Source: Micromonospora avicenniae
GTDB taxonomy: Bacteria > Actinomycetota > Actinomycetes > Mycobacteriales > Micromonosporaceae
NCBI RefSeq assembly: GCF_900156065.1
Contig: NZ_FTNF01000008.1
Span: 186,001-250,000, forward strand
Direction: 5' to 3'
Length of the DNA stretch: 64,000 nucleotides
The translations under genes were made by a program, and so were the position numbers. Positions 47,368 to 57,330 of the stretch are shown piece by piece. Under the pieces are notes generated by a model that worked only from the letters and a program-made list of their open reading frames with translations, searched no databases and was not told the DNA's origin. How positions within the stretch are numbered: the first letter of the stretch is position 1; every line of letters begins with the position of its first letter.

Positions 47368-48321
47368 ATGAATCAGATTCCTTGGGATGCCGCGGTGATC
47401 GGTGGAGGCAGCGCCGGGCTGAGCGCCGCCCTGATGCTCGGCCGAGCGCGTCGCCGGGTCGTCGTCATCGACGGCGGGTCCCCACGTAACAGGTTCGCCG
47501 CACACATGCACGGCGTGCTCGGACACGACGGCAAGCCACCGGCAGAGCTGCTCGCCGACGGGCGACGCGAAGTCGGGTCGTACGGCGGGAAGATCATGAA
47601 CACCACCGCACGGCTGACCCGCCGCGAGGGCGACGGGTTCGCCGTCGAGACCACCGACGGCGAAGTCGTACGGGCCCGCAAGCTCCTGGTCGCGACCGGG
47701 GCCCGCGACGAGCTTCCCGAACTCGACGGCCTGGCCGAACGATGGGGACGAGGCGTCGCGGTGTGCCCCTACTGCGACGGATACGAGGTTCGTGACCAGC
47801 GGATCGGCATCCTCGCGACCGGCCCCGGAAGCGAGTTCCAGGCGCAACTGCTGCGGCAGTGGTCGTCATCGATCATCTATCTGGCGGACGCCGTCGGTGC
47901 GCCCGAGGGCGAGACGCGATCGGCGTTCGACGCCCGCGGCATTCGCGTCGAGGAGGGACCGGTACGGCGCGTCGTCTCGCGTGACCACCGGGTCGTCGGG
48001 GTCGAGATGGCCGATGGCCGGATCGTCGCGCTCGACGCGATCTTCACCATCCCGCGTCTGGTACCCCTCGACGAGCCCCTGCGGCAGCTCGGCGCGGAGC
48101 GGACGGAGCACCCGTGGGGTTCCTTCGCGACCGTCGACGGGAACGGACAGACCAGCGTCGACGGCGTCTGGGCTGCCGGAAACGTGGTGAACGCCATGGC
48201 GAACGTCGCCATCTCGATCGGCGCCGGCGCGCTCGCCGCCGGGGCGATCAACCACGCGTTGGTCCTCGACGACATCCGCCTCGCCACCTCTGCCGGACCG
48301 TCACCCGTCCAGCACCCCTGA
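47368..48321 (+). CDS. Thioredoxin-reductase-like flavoprotein with CPYC redox motif
   Basis: FAD/NAD(P)H disulfide oxidoreductase of 317 residues from ATG 47368 (GTG 47359 is possible). FAD motif IGGGSAGLSAALMLGRA, redox-active CPYCDGYEV near residue 135, and the C-terminal FAD motif GVWAAGNVVNAMANV. Standard thioredoxin reductases have CATCDG; the CPYC form is found in a side group that includes dithiol oxidases of the GliT/HlmI type and reductases of unknown partner. Here it is with an SDR, an Old Yellow Enzyme and an MFS pump, so detoxification is favoured over a gliotoxin-like product. Confidence 0.8.
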   Translation: MNQIPWDAAVIGGGSAGLSAALMLGRARRRVVVIDGGSPRNRFAAHMHGVLGHDGKPPAELLADGRREVGSYGGKIMNTTARLTRREGDGFAVETTDGEVVRARKLLVATGARDELPELDGLAERWGRGVAVCPYCDGYEVRDQRIGILATGPGSEFQAQLLRQWSSSIIYLADAVGAPEGETRSAFDARGIRVEEGPVRRVVSRDHRVVGVEMADGRIVALDAIFTIPRLVPLDEPLRQLGAERTEHPWGSFATVDGNGQTSVDGVWAAGNVVNAMANVAISIGAGALAAGAINHALVLDDIRLATSAGPSPVQHP

Positions 48322-48338
48322 CCAAGAAGGCAACGCAC

Positions 48339-49424
48339 ATGGACCTGTTCACACCAACCACCCTGGGCGCGCTGACCCTGAAGAACCGGCTGGTCATGGC
48401 ACCCATGACCCGGCTCCGCGCCGACGCCGCGGGAGTGCCGACCGACCTCCAGGGCGAGTACTACGCCCAGCGGGCCGGCTTCGGCCTGGTGATCACCGAA
48501 GGCGCCTACCCGAGCCACGAGTCCCGCGCCTACCCGTACCAGCCCGGCATCGTCACCCGGCAACAGCGCGACGGCTGGCGACGCGTCGCCGACACCGTCC
48601 ACGCCAGCGGCGGCACCATCGTCATGCAACTCATGCACGCCGGACGCGTCTCCCACCTCAGCATCACCGGGACCGAGCGCATCGTCGCGCCCAGCGGTAT
48701 AGCGCTCACCGGCGACGTGCACACCGCGCACGGCAAGTGGCCCTATCCCACGCCGCACGCGCTCGCGCCGTCGGAGCTGCCCGTCGTACGCGACGAGTTC
48801 GTGGCCGCGGCCCAGCGGGCGATCGACGCCGGACTCGACGGCGTCGAGCTGCACGCCGGCAACGGATACCTGCTGCACCAGTTCCTCGCGCCCAGCGCGA
48901 ACCACCGCACCGACGAATACGGTGGTGACCCGCGGGCGCGGGCCCGCTTCGTCGTCGAGGTCGCGTCGGCCGTGGCCGAGCAGATCGGCGGATCCCGGGT
49001 CGGCATCCGGCTGTCGCCCGCGGTCAACATCCAGGGAGCGCTGGAAACCGATCACACCGACCTGCGCGCGACGTACGACGTACTCGCCGACGGGCTCGCG
49101 CCGCTGGGCCTCGCGTACCTCAGTGTGGTGCACGTCGAACCGGCGTCGGCGGTCGTCCAGCGCCTGCGTGCCCGCGTCGGCGCGCCACTCATCGTCAACA
49201 CCGGGTTCTCCGTGCCCAGCACCAGGGAGGAGTCGGCGGCGATGATCGCGGAAGGGATCGCCGACGCGGTAGTCGTCGGACGTCCAGCCATCGCGAACCC
49301 CGACCTCGTCGAGCGCTGGCGCCACGACCTGCCCGAGACCCAGCCGGACCCCGCGACGTTCTACACCGGAGGCGCCAGCGGCTACACCGACTACCCGCCC
49401 TGCCGGGCGGCGGTGCCGAGCTGA
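48339..49424 (+). CDS. Old Yellow Enzyme-family alkene reductase
   Basis: FMN-dependent ene-reductase of 361 residues reducing the C=C bond of enones and quinone-like compounds with NADPH. Motifs: LKNRLVMAPMTRLRAD at the FMN site, HAGRVSH, the catalytic region GVELHAGNGYLLHQFLAPSANHRTDEYGG and a C-terminal phosphate-binding VVVGRPAIANPDLV. The residue pattern is that of the classical NemA/OPR-like branch. It is 17 bases after the flavoprotein gene and ends the 43-49 kb stress set. Confidence 0.88.
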   Translation: MDLFTPTTLGALTLKNRLVMAPMTRLRADAAGVPTDLQGEYYAQRAGFGLVITEGAYPSHESRAYPYQPGIVTRQQRDGWRRVADTVHASGGTIVMQLMHAGRVSHLSITGTERIVAPSGIALTGDVHTAHGKWPYPTPHALAPSELPVVRDEFVAAAQRAIDAGLDGVELHAGNGYLLHQFLAPSANHRTDEYGGDPRARARFVVEVASAVAEQIGGSRVGIRLSPAVNIQGALETDHTDLRATYDVLADGLAPLGLAYLSVVHVEPASAVVQRLRARVGAPLIVNTGFSVPSTREESAAMIAEGIADAVVVGRPAIANPDLVERWRHDLPETQPDPATFYTGGASGYTDYPPCRAAVPS

Positions 49425-49612
49425 GCTCAGGGCCGCGCCGCGGACCGGCAGGGTGGCGGTCGACGGCCCGGCTCGATCCGCGGCCGCACGTACGGGTGGG
49501 CGTCGAGCGGGACGCCCGGCGTCGCCCGTACCCGGCCCGGCCGATCCGGCTTCTCAGCCCGCTCGGCGGCGGGCACGCACCCGTCCGCCGGTGACGCCGT
49601 CCGGAGGACTCC

Positions 49613-50635
49613 TCAGCCGGCCCCGCCGCTGCTGGCCCTGATCACGAGCGTCGGCTCCACGGGGGACAGGTTCGCTCCCTCGGCTGAGCCGTCCAGCAGA
49701 TCCAGCAGCGCCGCGACGCATCGGCGGCCGACCTCGTCGAAGTCCTGACGCACCGTGGTCAGCGGCGGGGTGAAGTACTCGGCCTCGGGAATGTCGTCGA
49801 ACCCGACCACGCTGACGTCATCCGGGACCCGTACCCCCCGCTGATGCAGGGCACGGAGCAGACCGAGCGCCTGGTGGTCGTTGGCGCAGAAGATCGCGGT
49901 GGCGTCCCGCCGCTCGGCGAGGGACTGCCCGATCTCGTAACCCGCCCGGGGGCTCCAGTCGCCGGTGATGGCCGGTGGAACCCGCCGGCCGGCGGTTTCG
50001 AGGGCCAACCGCCAACCCTCGAGGCGGTCGCGGGCCTCCAGCCAGTCCCTGGGGCCGGTGATGTGCACGACCGTCTCGTGCCCGAGGGCGAGGAGGTGCT
50101 CGACGGCCAGGCGGGCGCCGGCCACCTGATCGACCGAGACGCTCGGCAGTTCACTGCCGCCACCGGGCTCGACGAGTACGGCGGGCACGCCGGTGGGCAG
50201 GCCGTGCATGGCGACGGCGGCGCTGACCATCGGGGCGATGAGGACGACACCGGCCACCGACTGCTCGCTCAGGGCGTCGATGGCGGCCGCCACCCCCGAC
50301 CGGTCCAGCCGCTCCAGCGTGACGATGTTGATGCCGTAGCCGGCGGCACGCGCGGCTCGCTCGATGCCGAGCAGGGTGGCGGCCGGGCCGTAGAGGATGG
50401 TGTCGAAGCTGACCACCCCGATGACCTTCGAACGTCGGGCGGCCAGCCCCCGGGCCAGGGCGTTGGGGCGGTAGTTGAGCTGGTGCACGGCGCGCAGTAC
50501 CCGCTCGCGGGTTTCCTGGCGGACGCTCGGATGGTTGTTCAGGACCCGGGACACCGTCTGGTGCGAGACGCCGGCGAGCCGTGCGACATCGCTCATGACC
50601 GCGGCACGAGCAGCCGGCTGATGTTGCATTTTCAT
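49613..50635 (-). CDS. LacI-family transcriptional regulator, probable arabinose regulator
   Basis: Repressor of 340 residues. ATG 50635 follows GGGGG. The N-terminal helix-turn-helix and hinge read MSDVARLAGVSHQTVSRVLNNHPSVRQETRERV and LNYRPNALARGLAARRS. The rest is a sugar-binding core (FCANDHQALGLLRALHQRG, VSVVGFDDIPEAEYFTPPLTTVRQD). It is last in the arabinose gene block, 125 bases after araA. The operator TGTGAGCGCTAACA, found before araB and chvE, has the LacI-family form and this is the only LacI gene in the window, so it is the natural candidate regulator. That pairing is inferred. Confidence 0.85.
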   Translation of the reverse strand: MKMQHQPAARAAVMSDVARLAGVSHQTVSRVLNNHPSVRQETRERVLRAVHQLNYRPNALARGLAARRSKVIGVVSFDTILYGPAATLLGIERAARAAGYGINIVTLERLDRSGVAAAIDALSEQSVAGVVLIAPMVSAAVAMHGLPTGVPAVLVEPGGGSELPSVSVDQVAGARLAVEHLLALGHETVVHITGPRDWLEARDRLEGWRLALETAGRRVPPAITGDWSPRAGYEIGQSLAERRDATAIFCANDHQALGLLRALHQRGVRVPDDVSVVGFDDIPEAEYFTPPLTTVRQDFDEVGRRCVAALLDLLDGSAEGANLSPVEPTLVIRASSGGAG

Positions 50636-50706
50636 GTCCCCCTCATGGTCATCGTAGCCCCGCCGCCGGAGACGAACCGACCTCCTGCCTGGGGCGGAGC
50701 CCGCCG

Positions 50707-50733
50707 GTGCGCCCCTGACACGGGAGCGCACCG
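50707..50733 (-). terminator. Hairpin after araA
   Basis: GGTGCGCCCC (50707-50716) pairs with GGG plus GCGCACC (50723-50733, one bulged A), loop TGACA-like. It lies between the araA stop and the LacI gene, so the repressor may be only partly cotranscribed. Confidence 0.5.
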
Positions 50734-50760
50734 ACGGGCGATCGACGCCGGCGGATCGGC

Positions 50761-52266
50761 TCAGAACCCCTTGGCCAGCCGGTAGTAGGCCTGGTTCCAG
50801 CGGATCTCGTTCGCGAGTCGTCGAGGGGTCGTCTCCGCGTCGATGACGAGGAGTTCGGTGCCGTTCATCTCGGCCAGGTCGTACAGCTCCTCGGTGCCGA
50901 CGGCCTGCGAGAGGACCGTGTGATGCGGTGCGCCGGCCGTGAGCCAGGCCTCCGCCGAGGTGGCCAGATCCGGACGGGGCCGCCACACCGCGCGGGCCAC
51001 GGGCAGCTTCGGCAGCGGCTGCGGGGGAGCGACGACGTCGATCTCGTTGGCCACCAGGCGGAACCGTTCGCCCATGTCGGCCAGCCCCAGCACCACGCCC
51101 GGGCCCGGCTGGGCGTCGAAGACCAGCCGTACCGGATCCTCGCGCCCGCCGATGCTCAGCGGATGGATCTCCACGTTCGGCGTCGCGGCGGCGATGCTCG
51201 GGCAGACTTCGAGCATGTGGGCGCCGAGCACGAGTTCCCCACCCGGGGTGAGGTCGTAGGTGTAGTCCTCCATGAAGGAGGTGCCGCCGGTGGTGCCCAC
51301 CGACATGGCCTTGAGCGTGTGCACGAGCACCGAGGTCTTCCAGTCGCCCTCGCCGCCGAAGCCGTAGCCGTCGGCCATCAGCCGTTGCACGGCGATGCCG
51401 GGCAACTGACGCAGCCCACCGAGGTCCTCGAAGTTGGTGGTGAAAGCGTTGAATCCGCCGTCGGTGAGGAACTGCCGCAACCCGGCCTCGATGCGGGCGG
51501 CGTAGCGGAGGGATTCGTGCCGTTCACCACCGGGCCGCAGCACCGGGACGAGCCGGTAACTGTCCTCGTACTCCTTGACCAGTTCGTCGATCCGCGCGTC
51601 CGGGACCGCGTCGACGGCGCTCACGAGGTCGTTCACCCCGTACGTGTTGACCGAGACACCGAACCGCAGTTCCGCCTCGACCTTGTCGCCCTCGGTAACC
51701 GCCACGTCACGCATGTTGTCGCCGAAGCGGGCCAGCCGCAGCGACCGCATCGCCGCGTACCCGATCGCGGCCCGGGTCCACGCCGCGATCCGCGAGACGA
51801 CTTGTGGGTTGCTGACGTGTCCGGCGACCGTCTTGCGGGCGACCCCGAGCCGACTCTGCACGTACCCGAACTCACGGTCGCCGTGGGCGGCCTGGTTGAG
51901 GTTCATGAAGTCCATGTCGATGTCGGACCACGGCAGCGCCACGTTCGCCTGCGTGTGCAGGTGCAGCAGGGGAGTGCGCAGGGCGTCCAGTCCGGAGATC
52001 CACATCTTCGCCGGCGAGAAGGTGTGCATCCACGCGATGACCCCGACGGCGCCCTGGACCGCCGCGTCGCGGCAGACGGCCAGGATCTCCGCACTGGAGG
52101 TCAGCACGGGCTTCCAGACCACCCGCGCCGGGATGGCGGGATCGGCGTCGAGCTGCGCGGCGATCTGCTGGGACTGGGCGGCCACCTGGCGCAGGGTCTC
52201 CGGGCCGTAGAGACCCTGACTGCCGGTGAGGAACCAGACCTCGGGGGCCGGTGAGGGGCGAGTCAT
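50761..52266 (-). CDS. araA: L-arabinose isomerase
   Basis: Cytoplasmic Mn-dependent isomerase converting L-arabinose to L-ribulose, 501 residues, as in E. coli AraA (500). ATG 52266 gives the normal N-terminus [13 protein letters not shown]. Visible conserved parts are [33 protein letters not shown]-type ([15 protein letters not shown], with a metal Glu) and [14 protein letters not shown]. It follows the furanose transporter permease by 16 bases and completes the araA-araB-araD set with 57331-59723. Confidence 0.95.
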   Translation of the reverse strand: MTRPSPAPEVWFLTGSQGLYGPETLRQVAAQSQQIAAQLDADPAIPARVVWKPVLTSSAEILAVCRDAAVQGAVGVIAWMHTFSPAKMWISGLDALRTPLLHLHTQANVALPWSDIDMDFMNLNQAAHGDREFGYVQSRLGVARKTVAGHVSNPQVVSRIAAWTRAAIGYAAMRSLRLARFGDNMRDVAVTEGDKVEAELRFGVSVNTYGVNDLVSAVDAVPDARIDELVKEYEDSYRLVPVLRPGGERHESLRYAARIEAGLRQFLTDGGFNAFTTNFEDLGGLRQLPGIAVQRLMADGYGFGGEGDWKTSVLVHTLKAMSVGTTGGTSFMEDYTYDLTPGGELVLGAHMLEVCPSIAAATPNVEIHPLSIGGREDPVRLVFDAQPGPGVVLGLADMGERFRLVANEIDVVAPPQPLPKLPVARAVWRPRPDLATSAEAWLTAGAPHHTVLSQAVGTEELYDLAEMNGTELLVIDAETTPRRLANEIRWNQAYYRLAKGF

Positions 52267-52282
52267 GCGGTTTGCCTTCCGA

Positions 52283-53293
52283 TCAGCGGGTGGAGAACGA
52301 CTTCTTGCGGAAGCCGAGGAGGCGTTGGAGCACGATGAACGCGAACAGCAGGCCACCGATCACGATCTTGGTCCACCACGAGTTGAGGGTGCCGTCGAAG
52401 GTGATCAGGGTCTGGATCACGCCGAGCACCAGCACGCCGAGCACGGTGCCCAGGACGTAGCCGGCACCGCCGATGAGCAGGGTGCCGCCGATGACCACGG
52501 CGGCGATCGCGTCCAGCTCCATGCCGACGGCGATCAGCGGGGCCCCGGAGAGGGTGTAGAAGGACAGCAGGATGCCGCCGATCGCCGAGCAGAGGCCACT
52601 GATGGTGTAGACGGCGATCCGGGTACGTCCCACCGGCAGGCCCATCAGCAGCGCGGACTGCTGGTTGCCGCCGATCGCGTACACGTTGCGGCCCAACCGG
52701 GTGTACGCGAGCGTGTACGCGGCCACCGCGACCACCACGAGCGTGATCAGGACGCTGACTGTCACGAAGTTGTCGCCGATCCGGATCCGTTCCTGCGCGG
52801 CGCTGGTCCAGAAGCCGTCCGTGATGGGGATGGACGACGAGCTGATCCAGGTGCACAGACCTCGTGCGAAGAACATGCCGGCCAGGGTGACGATGAAGGG
52901 CTGGATCTCGAAGAAGTGGATGACGCAGCCCATCACGAACCCGAGCGTCGGGCCGATCAGCAACGCGATCAGCAGCACCAGCGCGGGTGGCAGACCGTCG
53001 CGTAGCAGCGCGGCCGACACCATCGCGGTCATGGCCACCACCGAGCCGACCGACAGGTCGATGCCGCCGGTCAGGATCACGAAGGTCATACCGACCGCGA
53101 CGACGAGCAGGAACCCGTTGTCGATGAAGACGTTGAAGATGACCTGGATGTTCGAGAAGGCCCGGTACTGCGAGACGCCGATGCCGTACATCACCAGGAG
53201 CAGGCCGAGACTGACCAGCACCGGTAGCTGCCGGCGGGGCAGCCGCCACCGTGTCGCGCCGTGCAGCCGCTCGGACAGTTGCGTGGTGCTCAT
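52283..53293 (-). CDS. yjfF: Sugar ABC transporter permease, YjfF type
   Basis: Membrane permease of 336 residues with about eight to ten hydrophobic segments. The CUT2 signature [20 protein letters not shown] is present, as is [22 protein letters not shown] near the end. It overlaps the other permease gene by 4 bases (ATGA). In the YtfQRT-YjfF system two different permeases form the channel for furanose sugars. Order and neighbours match that system. The basic C-terminus [10 protein letters not shown] is in the cytoplasm. Confidence 0.85.
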   Translation of the reverse strand: MSTTQLSERLHGATRWRLPRRQLPVLVSLGLLLVMYGIGVSQYRAFSNIQVIFNVFIDNGFLLVVAVGMTFVILTGGIDLSVGSVVAMTAMVSAALLRDGLPPALVLLIALLIGPTLGFVMGCVIHFFEIQPFIVTLAGMFFARGLCTWISSSSIPITDGFWTSAAQERIRIGDNFVTVSVLITLVVVAVAAYTLAYTRLGRNVYAIGGNQQSALLMGLPVGRTRIAVYTISGLCSAIGGILLSFYTLSGAPLIAVGMELDAIAAVVIGGTLLIGGAGYVLGTVLGVLVLGVIQTLITFDGTLNSWWTKIVIGGLLFAFIVLQRLLGFRKKSFSTR

Positions 53294-54444
53294 GCCGCCA
53301 CCTGCTCCTTCCTCTGCTCGCCGGCCGGAGCGGCCGGTGACCCTGCGCTGGTACGCCGACGCCAGAACTTGGCGCGGAACGCGGGAGCCTGGATCAGGCA
53401 CACCGCGATCACGACCATCGCCTTGAACAGCAGGGCGGTCTGCGGGTCGATGTTCATGGCGTAGACCGAGGTGGTCAGGGTCTGGATGAGCAGCGCGCCG
53501 ACCACCGTGCCACCGAGGTAGAACCGGCCGCCGGCCAGCGAGGTTCCCCCGATGACCACCGCGAGGATCGCGTCGAGCTCGACCCACAGGCCCGCCGCGT
53601 TGCCGTCGGCGCTGGACACGTTCGCGGTCATCATGAATCCCGCCACGGCGGCGCAGACGGCGCTCACCACGTACACGAGGAGCTTGATGCGTCGGGCGCG
53701 GATACCCGCCAGCCGGCTGGCCTCGGAGTTGCCGCCGACCGCCTCGATGATCATTCCGAGCGCGGTGCGCCGGGTCAGTACGGCCACCAGCAGCGTCACC
53801 GCGAGGGCGAGGACGATCGCGAACGGCAGGGTCAGCACGTGCCCGACGCCGATCATCCGGTACGGATCGCTGTTCACCGTGATGATCTGTCCCGAGGTGA
53901 TCAGCTGGGCCAGTCCTCGTCCCGCGACCATCAGGATCAGAGTCGCGATGATCGGTTGAATGCCGATGACCGCGACGAGTGTCCCGTTCCAGATGCCGAG
54001 GAGCAGGGCGATGCCGACGGCCATGGCCAGGGCGACCAGCACACCACCGAGGTTGTTCTGGTCCGGCTGCCGGCTGATGTGCAGGCAGGCCATCGCCCCG
54101 CTGACGGCGACCACCGACCCGACGGACAGGTCGATCCCGCCGGTGGCGATCACGAGGGTCATGCCCAGGGCGACCAGGATGAGCGGAGCGCTGAGCCGCA
54201 CGATGTCGACGAGGCTGCCGTACAGGTGGCCGTTCTTGACTTCGACGGCCAGGAAGCTCGGCCGGTAGACCACGTTCGCGGCCAGTAGCAGTACGAGAAC
54301 CACTACCGGCCAGAACAGGCGGTGACCGGTGACGGCCGGCAGGCCTCTTCGCCAGCTGCCCATCCGCGTACCCCCTCCCCGCTCGACGCCGCCTGGCGGT
54401 GTAGACGCGCCGTGCGTCTCGGCGCGTTGGCTGAGTTCACTCAT
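53290..54444 (-). CDS. ytfT: Sugar ABC transporter permease, YtfT type
   Basis: Membrane permease of 384 residues. A polar N-terminus of about 45 residues precedes the membrane segments. Signature [22 protein letters not shown] and AVVIGGTSLAGGRFYLGGTVVG match the CUT2 class. Start ATG 54444 overlaps the ATPase stop by 8 bases. It pairs with YjfF in the arabinose-linked importer. Substrate inferred from araBAD and the GH127 beta-L-arabinofuranosidase. Confidence 0.85.
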   Translation of the reverse strand: MSELSQRAETHGASTPPGGVERGGGTRMGSWRRGLPAVTGHRLFWPVVVLVLLLAANVVYRPSFLAVEVKNGHLYGSLVDIVRLSAPLILVALGMTLVIATGGIDLSVGSVVAVSGAMACLHISRQPDQNNLGGVLVALAMAVGIALLLGIWNGTLVAVIGIQPIIATLILMVAGRGLAQLITSGQIITVNSDPYRMIGVGHVLTLPFAIVLALAVTLLVAVLTRRTALGMIIEAVGGNSEASRLAGIRARRIKLLVYVVSAVCAAVAGFMMTANVSSADGNAAGLWVELDAILAVVIGGTSLAGGRFYLGGTVVGALLIQTLTTSVYAMNIDPQTALLFKAMVVIAVCLIQAPAFRAKFWRRRTSAGSPAAPAGEQRKEQVAA

Positions 54445-55984
54445 GCCTCGTCCCGTCCTTCTGCTCCGCGCCGCCGGCGATGACGCGCATGATGCGATCG
54501 GCGTCGAGGCTGTCGTCGTTGGCGAGTTCGGTGACCAGCTGCCGGTCACGCATCACGGCGACCTTGTGGCTGAGCCGCAGCACCTCCTCCAGCTCGGCGG
54601 AGATGAACAGCACCGCCATACCGCCATCGGAGAGCTGGACCACCAGGCGCTGGATCTCCGCCTTCGCGCCGATGTCGATGCCACGGGTCGGCTCGTCGAG
54701 GATCAGCAGGCGCGGCTCCGTGATCAGCCACCGGGCGAGCACGACCTTCTGCTGGTTTCCTCCGGACAGGTTGCGTACCGGCATCTCCGGATCGGCCGGG
54801 CGGATGCTGAGCGCCTCGATGTAGCGCTGGACCAGCTCGTCCTGCCGGCGGCGCGGCACCGGCCGCAGCCAGCCGCGAGCGGCCTGCAGCGCCAGGATGA
54901 TGTTCTCCCGCACCGACAGCTCGCCCACCAGGCCCTCGGTGCGGCGGTTCTCCGAGCAGAACGCGATGTTCCGTTCGATGGCGGCGATCGGCCCGCGGAT
55001 GCTGACGGGGCGACCGTCCACCGCGAGCCGACCGCGGTCGGCCCGGTCGGCGCCGAAGAACAGCCGGGCGGCCTCGGTACGTCCGGAGCCCAGCAGCCCG
55101 GCCATACCGACCACCTCGCCCCGATGGATGGTCAGGCTGAACGGCTCGACCGACCCGGCCTTGCCGAGGTCGGTCGCCTCGACGACCGGGGTACCCGTCT
55201 CGACGGCGGCCAGGTCCCGCCCGGCCTGTTCGTCGAGTCGCTCCAACGCATCGAGCTCCTTGCCGATCATCTTCTCCACCAGCGCGAGCTGGGGCAGCTC
55301 AGCGGTGGGGTACTCGCCGACGAGACGCCCGTTGCGCAGCACCGTGATCCGGTCGGCGATCTCGTAGACCTGGTCGAGGAAGTGCGTGACGAAGACGATC
55401 GCGATTCCCTCGTCGCGGAGTTGGCGCATGATGCGCATCAGCTGCTTCACCTCGTCGGCGTCCAGGCTGGAGGTGGGTTCGTCGAGGATCAGCACCCGCG
55501 CCTGCACGTCGACGGCCCGGGCGATCGCGACCATCTGCTGCACGGCGAGCGACTGGTTCCCGAGCAGTTCGCCGACGTCGAGGTCCAGGTTGAGGCGCGC
55601 GAGCAGCGCCGACGCCCGGCGGCGCATGTCGCGCCACCTGACCGCGCCGAGCCGCCGCGGCTGGCGCCCGATGAAGATGTTCTCCGCCACGGAGAGGTTC
55701 GGGCAGAGGTTGACCTCCTGGTAGACGGTGCTTACGCCGGCTTCGGTGGCCTCCATGGGGCCGGAGAAGGAGACCGGCTGGCCGTCGAGCGTGATGGCGC
55801 CGGTGTCGTGGCCGTACACACCGGTCAACACCTTGATGAGGGTGGACTTGCCGGCACCGTTCTCGCCCATCAGGGCGTGCACCTCACCGGGGAACAGGCG
55901 GAAGTCGACACCGTCGAGGGCCCGGACCCCGGGGAAGAACTTGCTGATCGCGGTCATCGTCAGGACCGGACGCGTATCCGACAT
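54437..55984 (-). CDS. ytfR: Sugar ABC transporter ATP-binding protein, YtfR type
   Basis: Double-domain ATPase of 515 residues. First domain: Walker [11 protein letters not shown]-loop VYQEV, Walker [13 protein letters not shown]. Second: degenerate Walker A GLLGSGRTE, signature LSGGNQQK, Walker [13 protein letters not shown]. It overlaps the ytfT gene and lies 184 bases after the binding-protein gene, with a 13-bp hairpin in between. It drives import through YtfT-YjfF. It is similar in build to GguA at 4876-6414 but belongs to a separate transporter. Confidence 0.9.
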   Translation of the reverse strand: MSDTRPVLTMTAISKFFPGVRALDGVDFRLFPGEVHALMGENGAGKSTLIKVLTGVYGHDTGAITLDGQPVSFSGPMEATEAGVSTVYQEVNLCPNLSVAENIFIGRQPRRLGAVRWRDMRRRASALLARLNLDLDVGELLGNQSLAVQQMVAIARAVDVQARVLILDEPTSSLDADEVKQLMRIMRQLRDEGIAIVFVTHFLDQVYEIADRITVLRNGRLVGEYPTAELPQLALVEKMIGKELDALERLDEQAGRDLAAVETGTPVVEATDLGKAGSVEPFSLTIHRGEVVGMAGLLGSGRTEAARLFFGADRADRGRLAVDGRPVSIRGPIAAIERNIAFCSENRRTEGLVGELSVRENIILALQAARGWLRPVPRRRQDELVQRYIEALSIRPADPEMPVRNLSGGNQQKVVLARWLITEPRLLILDEPTRGIDIGAKAEIQRLVVQLSDGGMAVLFISAELEEVLRLSHKVAVMRDRQLVTELANDDSLDADRIMRVIAGGAEQKDGTRHE

Positions 55985-56077
55985 CCCACCAGACCTTTCG
56001 TGATTGTCGTCAGGTGCGCGGCCGTCGCGGCCGCACGGCGCTCCCGCAGTGGCGGTGCGGGGGAGGACCGAGTGGCC

Positions 56078-56108
56078 GGGCCGGCGGTGCTGTCGGCACC
56101 GCCGGCCC
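56078..56108 (-). terminator. 13-bp hairpin between ytfQ and ytfR
   Basis: GGGCCGGCGGTGC (56078-56090) pairs perfectly with 56096-56108 around a 5-base loop, about 60 bases after the ytfQ stop. It is internal to the operon and parallels the hairpin after chvE, probably boosting binding-protein mRNA relative to the membrane parts. Confidence 0.65.
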
Positions 56109-56168
56109 GTTCCCTGCGCCGGGCGACCGTTCGCCGCCAGGCACGACAGTGCGCGAGGCCCCTACCCG

Positions 56169-57176
56169 TCAGTACTTGCGGGTGGGCAGGGCCTCCTTGG
56201 CCGTCTGCTGGGTGAAGGTGGTCTCCTCGGTCTCGATGCGCGGAGGCACCTCCTCACCCGCGTGCACCTTCTTGGCGAGGTCCATCAGCTGGGGGCCGAG
56301 CAGCGGGCTGCACTCCGCGATGAAGTTGAACTTCCCGTCGGCCAGCGCCTGCATCCCGTCCTTGACCGCGTCGACGGTGATGATCTTGATGTCCTTGCCC
56401 GGCACCTTGCCCGCCGCGGTGATGGCTTCCAGCGCACCCAGGCCCATGTCGTCGTTGTGCGCGAAGAGCACGTCGATCTTCGGGTTGGCCTTGAGGAACT
56501 GCTCCATGACGGCCTTACCGCCGGCCCGCGTGAAGTCGCCGCTCTGCGAGGCGATGATCTTCAGGTTGGGGTTGGCGGCGATCGCCTCCCCGAAGCCCTT
56601 CTTCCGGTCGTTGGCGGGCGCCGAACCGGTGGTGCCCTGCAACTCCACGATGTTCACCGGGCCGGTCGCGGACTTGGTCTCCTCGACCAGCCACTCGCCG
56701 GCGAGCCGGCCTTCCTTCACGAAGTCGGAACCGAGGAAGGTCTTGTAGAGCGACTTGTCGGCCGAGTCGACGGCCCGGTCGGTCAGGATGACCGGGATCC
56801 CCGCGTCCTTGGCCTCCTTCAGCACGGTGTCCCAGCCCGACTCCACCACCGGCGAGAAGGCGATCACGTCGACCTTCTGCTGGATGAAGTTGCGGATGGC
56901 CTTGATCTGGTTCTCCTGCTTCTGCTGGGCGTCGTCGAACTTCAGCTCGATGCCGGCCTCGGCGGCCGCCTCCTTGACGGAGGTGGTGTTCGCGGTACGC
57001 CAGCCGCTCTCGGCGCCGACCTGCGAGAACCCGAGGACGAGCTTGTCGTCGCCACCCGTGCCGGCGTCGCCGCCGGTGTCGCTGTTGGCGCAGGCGCCAA
57101 GCCCGGTGACGAGCAGCCCGGCGGCCAGCATGGCGCCGAAGCCGCGGCGGGTGAAGGTGTTGCCCGTGATTCCCAT
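56169..57176 (-). CDS. ytfQ: Furanose-sugar ABC transporter substrate-binding lipoprotein, YtfQ type
   Basis: Lipoprotein of 335 residues with lipobox LGAC near residue 28 and a twin-Arg-like TRRGFGAML start. The mature domain starts LVLGFSQVGAESGWRTANT, as in YtfQ, and has DVIAFSPVVESGWDTVLKEAKDAGIPVILTDR and AHNDDMGLGALEAI hinge parts. E. coli YtfQ binds galactofuranose; here araA, araB, araD and a beta-L-arabinofuranosidase surround it, so arabinose in furanose form is the likely ligand. It is separated from araD by 154 bases. Confidence 0.88.
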   Translation of the reverse strand: MGITGNTFTRRGFGAMLAAGLLVTGLGACANSDTGGDAGTGGDDKLVLGFSQVGAESGWRTANTTSVKEAAAEAGIELKFDDAQQKQENQIKAIRNFIQQKVDVIAFSPVVESGWDTVLKEAKDAGIPVILTDRAVDSADKSLYKTFLGSDFVKEGRLAGEWLVEETKSATGPVNIVELQGTTGSAPANDRKKGFGEAIAANPNLKIIASQSGDFTRAGGKAVMEQFLKANPKIDVLFAHNDDMGLGALEAITAAGKVPGKDIKIITVDAVKDGMQALADGKFNFIAECSPLLGPQLMDLAKKVHAGEEVPPRIETEETTFTQQTAKEALPTRKY

Positions 57177-57330
57177 GTGCGTACTCCTTGTGGGGGTGGG
57201 ATGGACTTCCTTGCGGTGCCTGCCCGTTCCAGCGCTCGCGTTTTGGCAGGCGATCGTGGTGCGTCACATGAGGTGCGTTCGACCGGCCGGCGCCTCGGGG
57301 GAGCGGAGTCGGCCGGGGTTCACGGTGGCG

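Noticed and set aside
52267-52356. N-terminal extension of araA
   Set aside because: The extra 30 residues are Ser/Arg-rich, would overlap the yjfF end, and AraA length matches E. coli without them.
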